Source: Treponema sp. (GTDB lineage: Bacteria > Spirochaetota > Spirochaetia > Treponematales > Breznakiellaceae). Taken from it: a DNA stretch of 63,919 bases. The notes below the pieces were generated by a model. It was not told where the DNA came from. It did not search any database and saw only the letters and a program-made list of their open reading frames with translations. The translations under genes were made by a program, and so were the position numbers. Position 1 is the first letter of the stretch. Every line of letters starts with the position of its first letter. Shown here one piece after another: positions 8,668-17,504 of this stretch. The stretch is taken from positions 1 through 63,919 of the forward strand of contig JAITSE010000060.1 in assembly GCA_031288005.1 (NCBI GenBank), written 5' to 3'.

Positions 8668-9347
8668 ACCTCTTTATCCATTACTGCCTGCCCGGTTTCA
8701 CAAACTGCTATATTCTGGGAGCGGATGCGTCTGACAAAGCCGCTTCCGCAGACAAGTCTCCTCAAATGGAGCAGCCGGAGGAGGCTTGTATTGACGCGGC
8801 GCAGCAGGATGCGATTCTCATAGATCCGGGAGTGATGGACGAGGAAATCCTCAATTACATCGAAGGGAACAATTACGCTCTCCGGGGAGTGCTGATCACC
8901 CATGATCACATCAGCCACATCCGAGGCCTGCGGACCATCCAGCGGATTTACAAAACCCAAATCTACGCGATAAATCCCCATATCCTTGATCAGAACGCTA
9001 TCCTTCTGCGGGATGGAGAACTCTTTTCCATAGGTCCTTTCAACATCGAGACGATTACCGTGCCCGGTCATTCTTCTGATTCGGCGGTTTTCAGGATCGA
9101 AAATTTTCTTTTCACCGGCGATGTTCTCAGCGCGGGTCTTGTGGGGACTACCGCCAGTTCCTACGGAGCGGCGATACAAATGACCGCACTGCGAAATAAA
9201 GTTCTCTCTCTACCAGGAGAATTTATCATCCTGCCCGGTCACGGACCGCCCAGCTCTATGGATGCCGAAAAGCGCTTCAACGCGGGTATACAGCTTTTTG
9301 AGCAGAGATCTTACCGGCGTTCATCGTTCAATCTGGATTTTCTTTAG
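8664..9347 (+). CDS. Metallo-beta-lactamase-fold hydrolase with altered HxHxDH motif
   Basis: 227 residues. Typical fold elements are seen: an N-terminal beta-strand with TNCYILG, a His cluster at 80-85 (THDHISH), VPGHSSDS, FTGDVLSAG and LPGHGP. In the usual HxHxDH motif the Asp that binds the second metal is Ser84 here, so the site may hold one metal or use another ligand. A charged insertion (about residues 20-48) interrupts the first strands. The gene overlaps the pentapeptide gene by four bases and ends convergent to the next lipoprotein gene. Substrate unknown. Confidence 0.85.
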   Translation: MNLFIHYCLPGFTNCYILGADASDKAASADKSPQMEQPEEACIDAAQQDAILIDPGVMDEEILNYIEGNNYALRGVLITHDHISHIRGLRTIQRIYKTQIYAINPHILDQNAILLRDGELFSIGPFNIETITVPGHSSDSAVFRIENFLFTGDVLSAGLVGTTASSYGAAIQMTALRNKVLSLPGEFIILPGHGPPSSMDAEKRFNAGIQLFEQRSYRRSSFNLDFL

Positions 9348-9371
9348 AAAGTCCCGTGGAAACGAGGAGCG

Positions 9372-11138
9372 TCATTCCACCGTTACCAAAGTAACGCGAC
9401 CTGCGGCCAGACCCCAACGTCTTGAAACATAGGTGGAGAAGGCTTCGGCTTCCAGGATAAAAACCCGGGCTAGGGCGGGCCATGAAAGCTCTCCATCTGG
9501 AGATTCTTCCGCCTGAGGCAGAATGGTGCGGCGCCATGATGACGCATAAAGCTGGCGGGGCAGATTTTTGCCGAAATAGGCCCCGGCTCCAGAGACCGGC
9601 TGTTGAAGGCAATAGGCCATAAATTCGTTTACCGTGAGATAGCGGTCCGCAATGTCGTAGCTCTGGGAATCAATATAGGAACTAAACATCCGCTTTGCGT
9701 CTGAATCCAAATTTTCCCAGCGGCGGCTGCTGAATTCCCTGAAATCCCTGTCCATAAAAAAAATACCGTGAAAGCCCTCGTGCGCCATAAAGCGGCGGCG
9801 GAGATAGTCTGGGGATTCCTGCGAGATAGAGAGAACCGCTCCTTCGCCGCTTTGGATTGACCCCGAAGAGGCGCGGAGAACTATGCCGTTACGGAGAAGT
9901 ATATCCAGAAGCTCCGTCTCCTCGTCCAAAAGGGAAAAATCTCCCTGCCGGGCGGTCTCAAAAAACCGGGCCAAGTCTTGCGCCCGGTAATCGTGGGCGT
10001 TCCACCCGTGAAGCTCCTCCAACTCCCCGCCGCTAAGAAGATGTCCCCGATAATTCCGTTTTTCAACAAAAAAGGCAAGCCGCTTGAAAAGCCGATCCTG
10101 GACAGCGTAATCGGCGGTGTCAAAAATTAAAATACGAGGAAAAGCGGGCCACCGGAAAAGTTCGTACCGGGTTTCACGCCAGACCCTCCGGGGATAGGAC
10201 AGGATGAGGCCGGGGTCTAATGGAATCGGTTCCCCCACCGCTGGATTTAGGGCAAGTTCCGCCAAAAACGCGGTTCCAGGCGGAATGCCGTCCTGAACTG
10301 AGTAAACAGCGGCTGGATAAGGCCCGGCTTCCAGGACGGCGGGCGGGAGAAAAAGGTTTGTAAAAGGGCCTTGCGCAAGAGAAAAGCGTTTTTCTCCGGC
10401 CCGTATCAACGCTCCTCCCTGGGATCCCCGGAAAGACAAGGAAACCTGGGAACGCTGTCTGAAGTTTGCGGGAGGATCAATAACTGTTGATTGTGTATCT
10501 CCCGAAGAAGTGAATAAAAAGGGAGTAAGCGCGGCAGCGTCTTTTTCCAAGGCAAAACCAAACCACCTGGGAACCAGGCGCAGCGAGTAAAGTTCCAAAA
10601 TTGGGAACTCCGGCACGGGAAGCTCCGCTGGTGAAGCCTCCTGACTCCTGCCAGTGGTTCTTCCTTTTTCCCTGTCTATAGCAATGACAGAAGCCCTCAG
10701 TTCTTTCAGATAACCGGTTTCGACGGGTATCGCGTAACGGAAGGCCTGAACGCCGCCAGGCAGCCCCAGAAAGGCGGCATCCAGGGGCAGTTCCCAGGAC
10801 ACGACGCCGGGCAGGGACGGGTCCATCGCCAGCATCAACTTGTAAAAGACCGCCAAGTCCTGCCGGACGGAACGGTCATCCCCACTGGGCAATATAATAC
10901 GGTATCCGATCTCAAGGGAACAATCCTGAGGTATCTCAAGAGGAGGTTCAAATACATACATAAGGCCGGCGGGTCCGGCAAGGGCAAGGCGACCTGCTGC
11001 CGCGTCAGGCGAAAGTCCGTACAGAACAGGGCCGTTCCCGGCGGGAAAAAAGGCCGCGGGTTGTTTATAGGGAGCGACGCACCCTGGAATAAAAATGATC
11101 CCGGCCAGAAAAAAAATGAGGCCGATCTTTACGCTCAA
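9372..11138 (-). CDS. Lipoprotein with HExxH metallopeptidase-like motif
   Basis: 588 residues. A signal peptide ends in a lipobox-like FIPGC (Cys about 20), so the protein is probably lipid-anchored outside the inner membrane. Around residues 451-455 there is HEGFH within FMAHEGFHGIFF, matching the HExxH zinc-protease signature, followed by a mainly helical C-terminal region. The N-terminal two-thirds have no recognised domain. The next gene upstream lies 149 bases away on the same strand. Assignment as a protease rests only on the motif and context (a membrane-anchored exported protein); a third zinc ligand is not certain. Confidence 0.75.
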   Translation of the reverse strand: MSVKIGLIFFLAGIIFIPGCVAPYKQPAAFFPAGNGPVLYGLSPDAAAGRLALAGPAGLMYVFEPPLEIPQDCSLEIGYRIILPSGDDRSVRQDLAVFYKLMLAMDPSLPGVVSWELPLDAAFLGLPGGVQAFRYAIPVETGYLKELRASVIAIDREKGRTTGRSQEASPAELPVPEFPILELYSLRLVPRWFGFALEKDAAALTPFLFTSSGDTQSTVIDPPANFRQRSQVSLSFRGSQGGALIRAGEKRFSLAQGPFTNLFLPPAVLEAGPYPAAVYSVQDGIPPGTAFLAELALNPAVGEPIPLDPGLILSYPRRVWRETRYELFRWPAFPRILIFDTADYAVQDRLFKRLAFFVEKRNYRGHLLSGGELEELHGWNAHDYRAQDLARFFETARQGDFSLLDEETELLDILLRNGIVLRASSGSIQSGEGAVLSISQESPDYLRRRFMAHEGFHGIFFMDRDFREFSSRRWENLDSDAKRMFSSYIDSQSYDIADRYLTVNEFMAYCLQQPVSGAGAYFGKNLPRQLYASSWRRTILPQAEESPDGELSWPALARVFILEAEAFSTYVSRRWGLAAGRVTLVTVE

Positions 11139-11287
11139 AATTTATTCCAGGGGCGCTGCCGGAGCGCCGCGGATGAGAATGAAAACCTGATGAAGTAGAA
11201 AGCTGGAAAACAGCGAAACGATCTTGCGCTCGATTTTTCCCGCCAGAAAAATTTCAGTTCTGAATCCGCCTCAAAATCCAGGTTCAT

Positions 11288-12067
11288 TTACATCACTACA
11301 ATACTGCGGCCGATAAGCTGCGCCAGAGAGTACTTTCGTTCCATAGTAATTTCCGGGTTCCCTCTGAGAAAAGTTTCAAGCCGGACTGAAAAAGATTCCG
11401 GCAACTCCGGAAGTTCCAGCACCTGCCTGTAATAGGCCCGGTGGGAAGGCTCAAAACGACGGTTTAGGCAAAACAGGGTGAGGCAAGCATATTTTATAAA
11501 AGAAGCGGAAGAAATAAGGTAATAGAAATCGTCTTCCTGTATCAGAGCGGCTCCCAAATCGCTTAAAAAATGCTCCATTTTAGACTGGTTGGCTTCCCTA
11601 AGGCGGAACCAGAATTCATCCTCCGGCGCGAGGAGCCGGTTTTGTATCTTTTTAATCCACCCAGAACGGCTGAATAGAATCTCTCCCCGGGCAAGGCGGT
11701 AGAACCCATAGGTCCCCGAATCTTTGATGAGCCATATCGACTCTCGCTTCGCGTCCAGAAACGAAACCAATTCTTCTATCTGCACAAGGGATTTATACTC
11801 GATACGCACAGGCAAATCGCCCACAAGAAACCGGTCTTTTTTCTCCATATTTGTGGTTTCAAAAGCCGCTATATCATCCCCATACCGGCTTTTCCTTTCC
11901 CCGGACAATGGGATGCCTTCGGTATAGAATACATCCAGAATGAGGGCAAAATAGGGGTCCAAGGTATCGGGCAAGGCGGCTTCGTTTAGGCTGATACATT
12001 CAACGCCTGGCCACCTGGAGAGTATCGGCACAAGGCGGTCCAGCAGGCATTTGGTTTTGTATTTCAT
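11288..12067 (-). CDS. Hypothetical protein, possible nucleotidyltransferase-like (DUF4037-type)
   Basis: 259 residues, cytoplasmic, no membrane segments. The region YFALILDVFYTEGIP (about 38-53), followed by a charged helical C-terminal half, recalls the nucleotidyltransferase-plus-helical-domain layout of treponemal DUF4037 proteins, but the usual GSxxxxxxDxD motif is not evident. AAGGAACC precedes the ATG. A hairpin repeat element (12100-12171) lies in its upstream region, so its promoter may lie within or next to that element. Function not assigned. Confidence 0.7.
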   Translation of the reverse strand: MKYKTKCLLDRLVPILSRWPGVECISLNEAALPDTLDPYFALILDVFYTEGIPLSGERKSRYGDDIAAFETTNMEKKDRFLVGDLPVRIEYKSLVQIEELVSFLDAKRESIWLIKDSGTYGFYRLARGEILFSRSGWIKKIQNRLLAPEDEFWFRLREANQSKMEHFLSDLGAALIQEDDFYYLISSASFIKYACLTLFCLNRRFEPSHRAYYRQVLELPELPESFSVRLETFLRGNPEITMERKYSLAQLIGRSIVVM

Positions 12068-12099
12068 GATGGTTCCTTCCGCATGATTTTTGTATAATA

Positions 12100-12171
12100 G
12101 ACTTGTTCAGTAACGCAGTTGGTGCGGAAACTGTAGAAACTTTTGTTTCCAACGTTTTGATGAACAATTCC
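12100..12171. repeat. Large hairpin repeat, GGACTTGTTCA family, copy 1
   Basis: Ends are inverted (GACTTGTTCA at the left, TGAACAATTCC at the right), and the centre has GCGGAAAC...GTTTCC. It is the most diverged long copy of the family seen at 14007-14073, 47311-47392, 50369-50440 and 63814-63853. It lies between two divergent genes. Confidence 0.6.
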
Positions 12172-12218
12172 AATAGCTTTTACTATACATATTGAGATTA
12201 TACTATGGATGAAGCGTC

Positions 12219-12812
12219 TTGAAAACCGACACAAACGCTGAGGACCTTCAGGGGCGGCGCAATCCCGGCCTCCTCCGCTTCCTTGTCCTTGTTCCCCACA
12301 GGGACAGTCGCCGCCTTCTTGAAGCCCGCCGCTCAACCCTCTTTGCCGCCGGATTTTTGGGGTCCTGGTCCTTTCCGGCTGCCGCGCCACTGGCTCGTCT
12401 CACCCGTCCGATGACTGCTTCCAAACTTAAAGCCATAGCCGCTTCTCTTAGGGATGCGACCCTTAGCGGCGGACGGGACGGCAAAATCGCCGCTAGAGCG
12501 CCTGCCGTGGTCCAATGTCCCGGCATAGATATAGGTCTCCACTTCTGGGGGCCTGTCCTAGACCTGCCGGTCCCGACAGAGCAGACTGATATGGATTACC
12601 TTCCATTTTCTGCCGCAGTCCTATGCGCCGCCCTTACGCCTGACGGCCTCTCCGCCAGTCTTTCCCTCCCCTCGTTGCCAGCTTTTTCATTCCGGGCCGC
12701 AGCGGTAGCAAATATAACGCTTATACCCTTGAACCAAGGAGCCGCCGGATACTCCTTCCGGTGGCGCATAGGACCCCTTTTTTGGCTCCCGAAAAAGCAG
12801 CACGGACTTTAA
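12219..12812 (+). CDS. Hypothetical protein, treponeme-type, unknown function
   Basis: 197 residues from a TTG codon preceded by GGATGAAG; no ATG lies upstream in frame. The segment LVLVPHRDSRRLLEARR, followed by LFAAGFLGSWSFPAAAPLA, looks like genuine protein sequence, and GIDIGLHFWGP is a second conserved-looking block. The protein is Ala/Leu-rich without a signal peptide. The opposite strand is also open over part of this region but makes Arg-rich peptides, so the plus frame is preferred. A 2H-phosphoesterase-like fold is conceivable but unproven. Confidence 0.6.
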   Translation: MKTDTNAEDLQGRRNPGLLRFLVLVPHRDSRRLLEARRSTLFAAGFLGSWSFPAAAPLARLTRPMTASKLKAIAASLRDATLSGGRDGKIAARAPAVVQCPGIDIGLHFWGPVLDLPVPTEQTDMDYLPFSAAVLCAALTPDGLSASLSLPSLPAFSFRAAAVANITLIPLNQGAAGYSFRWRIGPLFWLPKKQHGL

Positions 12813-13035
12813 GAAACATCTAAAAACCAAGTCTGGCTTTTCAGAAGCGCCTTTTATTCGCAGCGAAGAGGTTAATACCCCAGGCTTCATTGTCATGGCT
12901 TTGGCTAAAAAAACTTTAACGCCAAAAATTATAACACCGTGCTTATAAACCAGCGCCTAAAAAATCCCACGGCCCGCAAAATTTAAAGGAACTGACCCTC
13001 CCTGAATATTTTAATGTAAAAGCAAAATTACGGCT

Positions 13036-13857
13036 TTAACTACCCGCTTTTTTTACAGCGAGTTGCGCGGCCTTGACAAAAATATTCGCAATATACTGCC
13101 CCTCGCGCATAGTAAGGCCAGCTCTAGAAAAAACATCCCGGAAAAAACGCTCCTGTTCTTTCCTACCGGATTGTTTATAAAAACCCAAAATGGTCAGGGA
13201 ATCGCTAATCGAACAAGAGAGAGCATCCAGACGTTTCTGGTCCAGGGGTATCCGGCGGCCTGGCGCTTTATCCACAGTGCCTCCTTCATCCGCCTGCCCT
13301 GGAACCAGGATATGAAAGAGTTCATAAGCGTAGATTTGTACCGCATGAGAAAGGTTTAGAGACGGGAAAGCATCCGACGCGGGAATATGGGAAGTCAGAT
13401 TACAAAGTTGAATTTCACTGTCTTCAAGGCCGGTACGCTCATTACCGAAGACCAGGGCTGCGGGACCCGGGTGAGTCTTAAGCTGTACAGCAGTTTCGGA
13501 AGGCGTCATGGACCAGGCTTTACGACGTGAACCCATACGGCGGGTAACGCCTATAACCAAGGCGCAGTCGGCTATGGCATTCTCAAGCGAGACGAAATGT
13601 TCGGCATTTTCCCAAACATCAGCGGCATGAACAGCTCTAGAGCGGATTACCTCGTCGGCGTATGTATCAAGCCACGCATGGCTGTATACCCGGGTGTTTA
13701 CCGAACCGGGGGCCGCTAAAGCGTCTGCGGCTAAGTTTGGTGGGGCGATAACACGCAGTCTAGAAAGCCCCATATTTTTTATGGCCCGGCAGACGGCTCC
13801 TATATTACCTGGTTCAGAAGGACGAGAAAGAACAACAACCACATCTTCAATGTCCAT
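13036..13857 (-). CDS. trmJ: TrmJ-type tRNA 2'-O-methyltransferase (SpoU family)
   Basis: 273 residues. The SPOUT fold is shown by the N-terminal LSRPSEPGNIGAVCRAIKNMG, by LVFGNERTGL and by the C-terminal FPSLNLSHAVQIYAYEL, the three SpoU motifs. TrmJ-like members methylate ribose 2'-O at position 32 of tRNA using S-adenosylmethionine. An extra C-terminal region (about 190-273) is also TrmJ-like. It is transcribed alone; the spacer behind it holds a hairpin repeat. The subfamily is fairly confident, but the exact target nucleotide is inferred. Confidence 0.85.
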   Translation of the reverse strand: MDIEDVVVVLSRPSEPGNIGAVCRAIKNMGLSRLRVIAPPNLAADALAAPGSVNTRVYSHAWLDTYADEVIRSRAVHAADVWENAEHFVSLENAIADCALVIGVTRRMGSRRKAWSMTPSETAVQLKTHPGPAALVFGNERTGLEDSEIQLCNLTSHIPASDAFPSLNLSHAVQIYAYELFHILVPGQADEGGTVDKAPGRRIPLDQKRLDALSCSISDSLTILGFYKQSGRKEQERFFRDVFSRAGLTMREGQYIANIFVKAAQLAVKKAGS

Positions 13858-14006
13858 GCTTTAGTCGTATTAGAAATTTAATAGCCCGCTGAGCCTAAAA
13901 CCGGGGACTTAGACAAGTGCAGGCCGCGAATTTCCTGGATTCAGAAACATGAGGGCGGATCTACTGATTGCATCAAAAAAATCTCCTCCCCGATGGGCAG
14001 AACATT

Positions 14007-14073
14007 GGATTTGTTCAATCGGAAACTTCGAAAACTTGTTTCCGCGTTTTCGCAGTTTCCAATGAACAAGTCC
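14007..14073. repeat. Large hairpin repeat, GGACTTGTTCA family, copy 2
   Basis: Almost fully symmetrical 67-base inverted repeat: GGATTTGTTCAATCGGAAAC at the left pairs with GTTTCCAATGAACAAGTCC at the right, with an inner CGAAAACTTG...CGTTTTCG stem. It lies downstream of the zinc-ribbon gene at the end of the ribosomal cluster and may also act as a terminator, though there is no long U tract. Confidence 0.75.
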
Positions 14074-14090
14074 TCAGCAAAAAATCTATC

Positions 14091-14273
14091 CTATGCAAGA
14101 CTTTTTTTTCCGTGTTTTATTGCCGCCTTACATATCTTGCAGATCTTAATCTTTTCTCCACCGGCTTCTGCTTCGTAAAGCAATTTAACATTACCCCGTT
14201 TGCAGAGCGGACAATCACCTCTGCCCCGGGCGATTAGCTCCCGTATTCCCTTTCCCCTATGCGCTTTGGACAT
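14091..14273 (-). CDS. Small zinc-ribbon protein after rplQ
   Basis: 60 residues with two CxxC pairs, CPLCKRGNV and ICKICKAA, in a basic context; likely a small zinc ribbon, perhaps RNA- or ribosome-associated. GGAGG precedes the ATG and the gene begins 15 bases after the rplQ stop, so it is the last gene of the ribosomal operon. Similar short genes follow rplQ in other treponemes as far as I recall. Function unknown. Confidence 0.8.
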   Translation of the reverse strand: MSKAHRGKGIRELIARGRGDCPLCKRGNVKLLYEAEAGGEKIKICKICKAAIKHGKKSLA

Positions 14274-14288
14274 TATATCCTCCCTGCC

Positions 14289-14741
14289 TTATTCATTTGC
14301 CGCCGCTTTCCCGGCAGCCTTGAATTTATCAGATGCTTTTACGACAGTCTTCTTTTCTTCTTTTTCTCTTTTGGCCGTATCCAATTTAAAGTCTACCAAT
14401 TCCAGAATAACTACTTCCGCGGCATCGCCGTACCGCTGCCCCAGTTTGAGTATTCTGGTATAGCCACCATGTCTTTCCTGCATTCTTACCGCAATGTTGG
14501 TAAACAGCTTTGCCACAATTCCCTCATCAAAAAGGCGCTGAGAGACAATACGACGGTTATGAACCGAATCAATTTTGGCCCTGGTAATTAATTTTTCGGC
14601 GCTTCGCCTGACTTCCAGGGCTTTTGCCTTAGTAGTTCTGATTCGTTCATACTTAAACAGGGATGTTACCATACATCTATGCAGGGCCTTCCGATGAGCC
14701 GAAGAACGATCAAGGGGATTGAAACCTCGTCTATGCTTCAT
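14289..14741 (-). CDS. rplQ: 50S ribosomal protein L17
   Basis: 150 residues; begins [20 protein letters not shown], the L17 signature, which lines the peptide exit tunnel. The core ends near residue 120, with a Lys/Ala-rich tail beyond it. The start overlaps the end of rpoA by 11 bases, the usual rpoA-rplQ coupling. Confidence 0.97.
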   Translation of the reverse strand: MKHRRGFNPLDRSSAHRKALHRCMVTSLFKYERIRTTKAKALEVRRSAEKLITRAKIDSVHNRRIVSQRLFDEGIVAKLFTNIAVRMQERHGGYTRILKLGQRYGDAAEVVILELVDFKLDTAKREKEEKKTVVKASDKFKAAGKAAANE

Positions 14742-15798
14742 TTTCTTCTTCCTTTTGCTGAGGTTGCTGGGAGGTAATTTTTACCGCATTCTTCAATACA
14801 TTAAGATCAGTTATGCCAAGTCCCAAATTCCACTCTTTCAACTTTTCCTTAATTTCCAGAAGGGACTTTTTACCAAAATTCCGGGTCTTAGTAATATCAT
14901 CCTCTGTTTTCCGGGTCAATTCCCCAATGGTCTTAATATTTGCATTTTTAAGACAATTAGAGGATCTCACAGACAACTCTAATTCCTCTACCGGAGTATT
15001 GAGTATCTGCCGGATACGTTCGCTTTCTTCAGTCAAATCCTCATCGAAACCCAGGTTATTTTCGTCAAAATTGATAAAAACCGAAAAATGATCTTTGGCA
15101 ATCTTAGCGGCTTCAGCAAGGGCGTCTTCGGGACGCACTGTTCCATCAGTCCATATTTCAAGGATGAGCTTGTCGTAATCGCTACGCTGACCGACACGGG
15201 TTGGTTCTACAGTAAACTTCACCTTTTTTACCGGTGAGAAAATAGCATCCATAGGTATAGTGTCAATCACTTCGATATACTGCTCATTATCATCAGATGG
15301 AACATAACCACGATTCAAATCAATTTGAATTTCCATTTCAATGTGAGCATCATCCATTAAAGTCATAATATGCTGGTCGGTACTCATTACCTCAACTTCA
15401 CCAGTCCTTGCAAAATCATCGCTTTTTATGTCGCATTGTCCCGACCATTCGTACAATAAAACGCTTTGCTCCACATCCGGGGGAAGCCGTAGCCGTATCT
15501 GTTTGAGATTATTGATAACCTCCAAGGTATCCTCAACAATATTCGGAATAGTCTCGAATTCACTGGAAATAGCATGGGGAACTCCACCGGCATCATGAGA
15601 AAGAATCTTAACCGCCGTAATTGCATATCCAGGAATTTGAGCGAGAAGCACCCTCCGTAAGGTATTACCAACGGTGGTTCCAAATCCAGGTTCAAAAGGA
15701 GCGGCTATAAATTTACCATAATTCGGTTTAAGCTCGCCATGTTCAAAAATTATACCTTTCGGACGTTTGAATCCTATAAGCAGGTTCTTACGGGCCAT
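14731..15798 (-). CDS. rpoA: RNA polymerase alpha subunit
   Basis: 355 residues. The N-terminal assembly domain contains [17 protein letters not shown] and the C-terminal domain has the helix-hairpin-helix region [18 protein letters not shown] that contacts UP elements and activators. A short Gln/Glu-rich tail ends the protein. The length is slightly above the usual 330. Order rpsD-rpoA-rplQ is standard. Confidence 0.98.
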   Translation of the reverse strand: MARKNLLIGFKRPKGIIFEHGELKPNYGKFIAAPFEPGFGTTVGNTLRRVLLAQIPGYAITAVKILSHDAGGVPHAISSEFETIPNIVEDTLEVINNLKQIRLRLPPDVEQSVLLYEWSGQCDIKSDDFARTGEVEVMSTDQHIMTLMDDAHIEMEIQIDLNRGYVPSDDNEQYIEVIDTIPMDAIFSPVKKVKFTVEPTRVGQRSDYDKLILEIWTDGTVRPEDALAEAAKIAKDHFSVFINFDENNLGFDEDLTEESERIRQILNTPVEELELSVRSSNCLKNANIKTIGELTRKTEDDITKTRNFGKKSLLEIKEKLKEWNLGLGITDLNVLKNAVKITSQQPQQKEEENEA

Positions 15799-15807
15799 GG
15801 GAACTCC

Positions 15808-16443
15808 TTATTTAGAATAGTATTCGACGATCATCTGTTCTTTGATGTCCGTGAGATCTGTTATATCACTGCGCCGTGGGGCGGCAAGAAATTTTCCTTT
15901 CATTCCGTCAGGATCAAGGTAAAGCCACGGCATAACACCGGACCTGCCAAATTCTTTTAGGGATTCTTTAATAATCACTAAGTTTTTGCTTGATTCTTTT
16001 ATTTCGATGATATCCTCTGGCCTAACTAAATAGGAGGGAATGTTTACCCGCCTGCCGTTTACCGCAATATGACCATGGAGAACAAGCTGCCGGGCCTGAG
16101 TCCGGCTCGCCGCAAAACGCAAACGGTACACAATATTATCCAGACGCCGTTCCAAAAGCACAAATAAGTTTTCACCAGTGATACCTGGCATACGCAGGGC
16201 CCGCTCAAAAAACAAGAGGAATTGCTTTTCCTGCATACCATAAATTCGCCGGAGCTTTTGTTTTTCTCTAAGCTGAAGCCCATAATCAGATCGCTTACCC
16301 GGTCTTGCCTTGAAATCTTTCCCGGGAGCGGGTCGTTTCTTGTTAATCGGACACTTATCGCCCTTACACCGCTCACCCTTGAGCATGAGCTTTTTCTGTT
16401 CCGCCCGGCATAACCGGCAAACCGGTCCTGTATACCTTGCCAT
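15808..16443 (-). CDS. rpsD: 30S ribosomal protein S4, zinc-binding form
   Basis: 211 residues; begins MARYTGPVCRLCRAEQKKL, with Cys pairs (CRLC and CKGDKC) that mark the zinc form. The S4 RNA-binding domain is RRLDNIVYRLRFAASRTQA. A primary 16S binder that in many bacteria represses the alpha operon. It lies 9 bases before rpoA. Confidence 0.97.
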   Translation of the reverse strand: MARYTGPVCRLCRAEQKKLMLKGERCKGDKCPINKKRPAPGKDFKARPGKRSDYGLQLREKQKLRRIYGMQEKQFLLFFERALRMPGITGENLFVLLERRLDNIVYRLRFAASRTQARQLVLHGHIAVNGRRVNIPSYLVRPEDIIEIKESSKNLVIIKESLKEFGRSGVMPWLYLDPDGMKGKFLAAPRRSDITDLTDIKEQMIVEYYSK

Positions 16444-16458
16444 ATTTCCCTATCTCCC

Positions 16459-16848
16459 TTAAATACGCCTGGTTTTCCGCGGTCTGCATCCGTTATGTGG
16501 AATAGGGGTAACATCATTGATCGATCTTACTTTTATTCCCATAACGCCCAGCTGCCGTATCGCCGCTTCCCGGCCAATGCCTGGTCCTTTAACATAAACG
16601 TGTACTTCCTTCAGTCCCACTTGTATTGCCTTCTGAGCCGCTGTTTCAGTGACGGTCTGCGCCGCAAAAGGAGTTGACTTCTTCGCTCCCCGAAAGCCAA
16701 GACCTCCGGAACTCGCCCAGGAAACCGCATTTCCCATGAGATCGGTAATGGTTACTATGGTATTGTTAAACGTAGCCTGAATATACACATTCCCTTCATA
16801 TACAGACTTTTTTTCTTTCCGCTTCTTGTTCTTGGTATTAGCAGCCAC
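16459..16848 (-). CDS. rpsK: 30S ribosomal protein S11
   Basis: 129 residues; motifs [28 protein letters not shown] and the C-terminal [15 protein letters not shown] are diagnostic. It forms part of the 30S platform near the mRNA exit. Standard place between rpsM and rpsD. Confidence 0.98.
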   Translation of the reverse strand: MAANTKNKKRKEKKSVYEGNVYIQATFNNTIVTITDLMGNAVSWASSGGLGFRGAKKSTPFAAQTVTETAAQKAIQVGLKEVHVYVKGPGIGREAAIRQLGVMGIKVRSINDVTPIPHNGCRPRKTRRI

Positions 16849-16859
16849 GCTTTCCTCCG

Positions 16860-17225
16860 CTACTTCTTCTTTCCGGCAACAGTCTTCTTTTTACCTTTCC
16901 TGGTACGGGCGTTTGTCCGAGTCCGCTGTCCCCGCAAAGGCAAACCTTTACGGTGCCGGAGACCACGGTAACAACCTATATCCATGAGCCGTTTGATATT
17001 GAGGGCTATTTCGGTCCGTAAACGTCCCTCAACCTTATAATCACTCTCAATGAGCTGTCTAAGATTATTAAGTTCTTCTTGACTGAGATCGTTGATGAGT
17101 CTATTTGGATCAATTCCCGCCTTTACGCAGATTACGTCAGCACTGGAATGTCCTATACCAAAAATATAAGTTAAAGCAATATTTATATGCTTATTCGGCA
17201 GGTCAACCCCCGCAATACGTGCCAT
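16860..17225 (-). CDS. rpsM: 30S ribosomal protein S13
   Basis: 121 residues; starts [20 protein letters not shown] and has [19 protein letters not shown] near the end, the S13 signature. It contacts the P-site tRNA and the 50S subunit in the head of the small subunit. The Lys-rich C-terminal tail is normal. Confidence 0.98.
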   Translation of the reverse strand: MARIAGVDLPNKHINIALTYIFGIGHSSADVICVKAGIDPNRLINDLSQEELNNLRQLIESDYKVEGRLRTEIALNIKRLMDIGCYRGLRHRKGLPLRGQRTRTNARTRKGKKKTVAGKKK

Positions 17226-17233
17226 ACCGATCC

Positions 17234-17347
17234 CTAACCTTGTTTTTGTTTATGTTTAGGATTCTGACAAATGATACGGATAATACCGTTCCGTTTTATC
17301 ACCTTACATTTATCACAAATAGGCTTTACACTAGTTCGGACTTTCAT
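17234..17347 (-). CDS. rpmJ: 50S ribosomal protein L36
   Basis: A 37-codon gene, [20 protein letters not shown] and so on, ending KHKQKQG. The CxxC...C...H zinc ligands are kept, so this is the zinc form of L36. Placement before rpsM is classical. GGGAG precedes the ATG. infA, usually close by, is absent. Confidence 0.96.
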   Translation of the reverse strand: MKVRTSVKPICDKCKVIKRNGIIRIICQNPKHKQKQG

Positions 17348-17504
17348 CCAATATTCTCCCTTTGCTAAAACTATACACCCTGAGATTAACGTCCAAGGAT
17401 ATTTTTCACGCCAAACAAACTAAAATTAACTGATAGCTTTCTATTAAATCACAATTCCAATGTCTTTGCCAAGTGGGAAGGTAAACAAACCGCCTTCAAC
17501 CCCG

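Noticed and set aside
12064..12542. Minus-strand Arg-rich ORFs opposite the 197-residue protein
   Set aside because: They read as GC-rich antisense of the plus gene, lack ribosome sites and look like no known protein.
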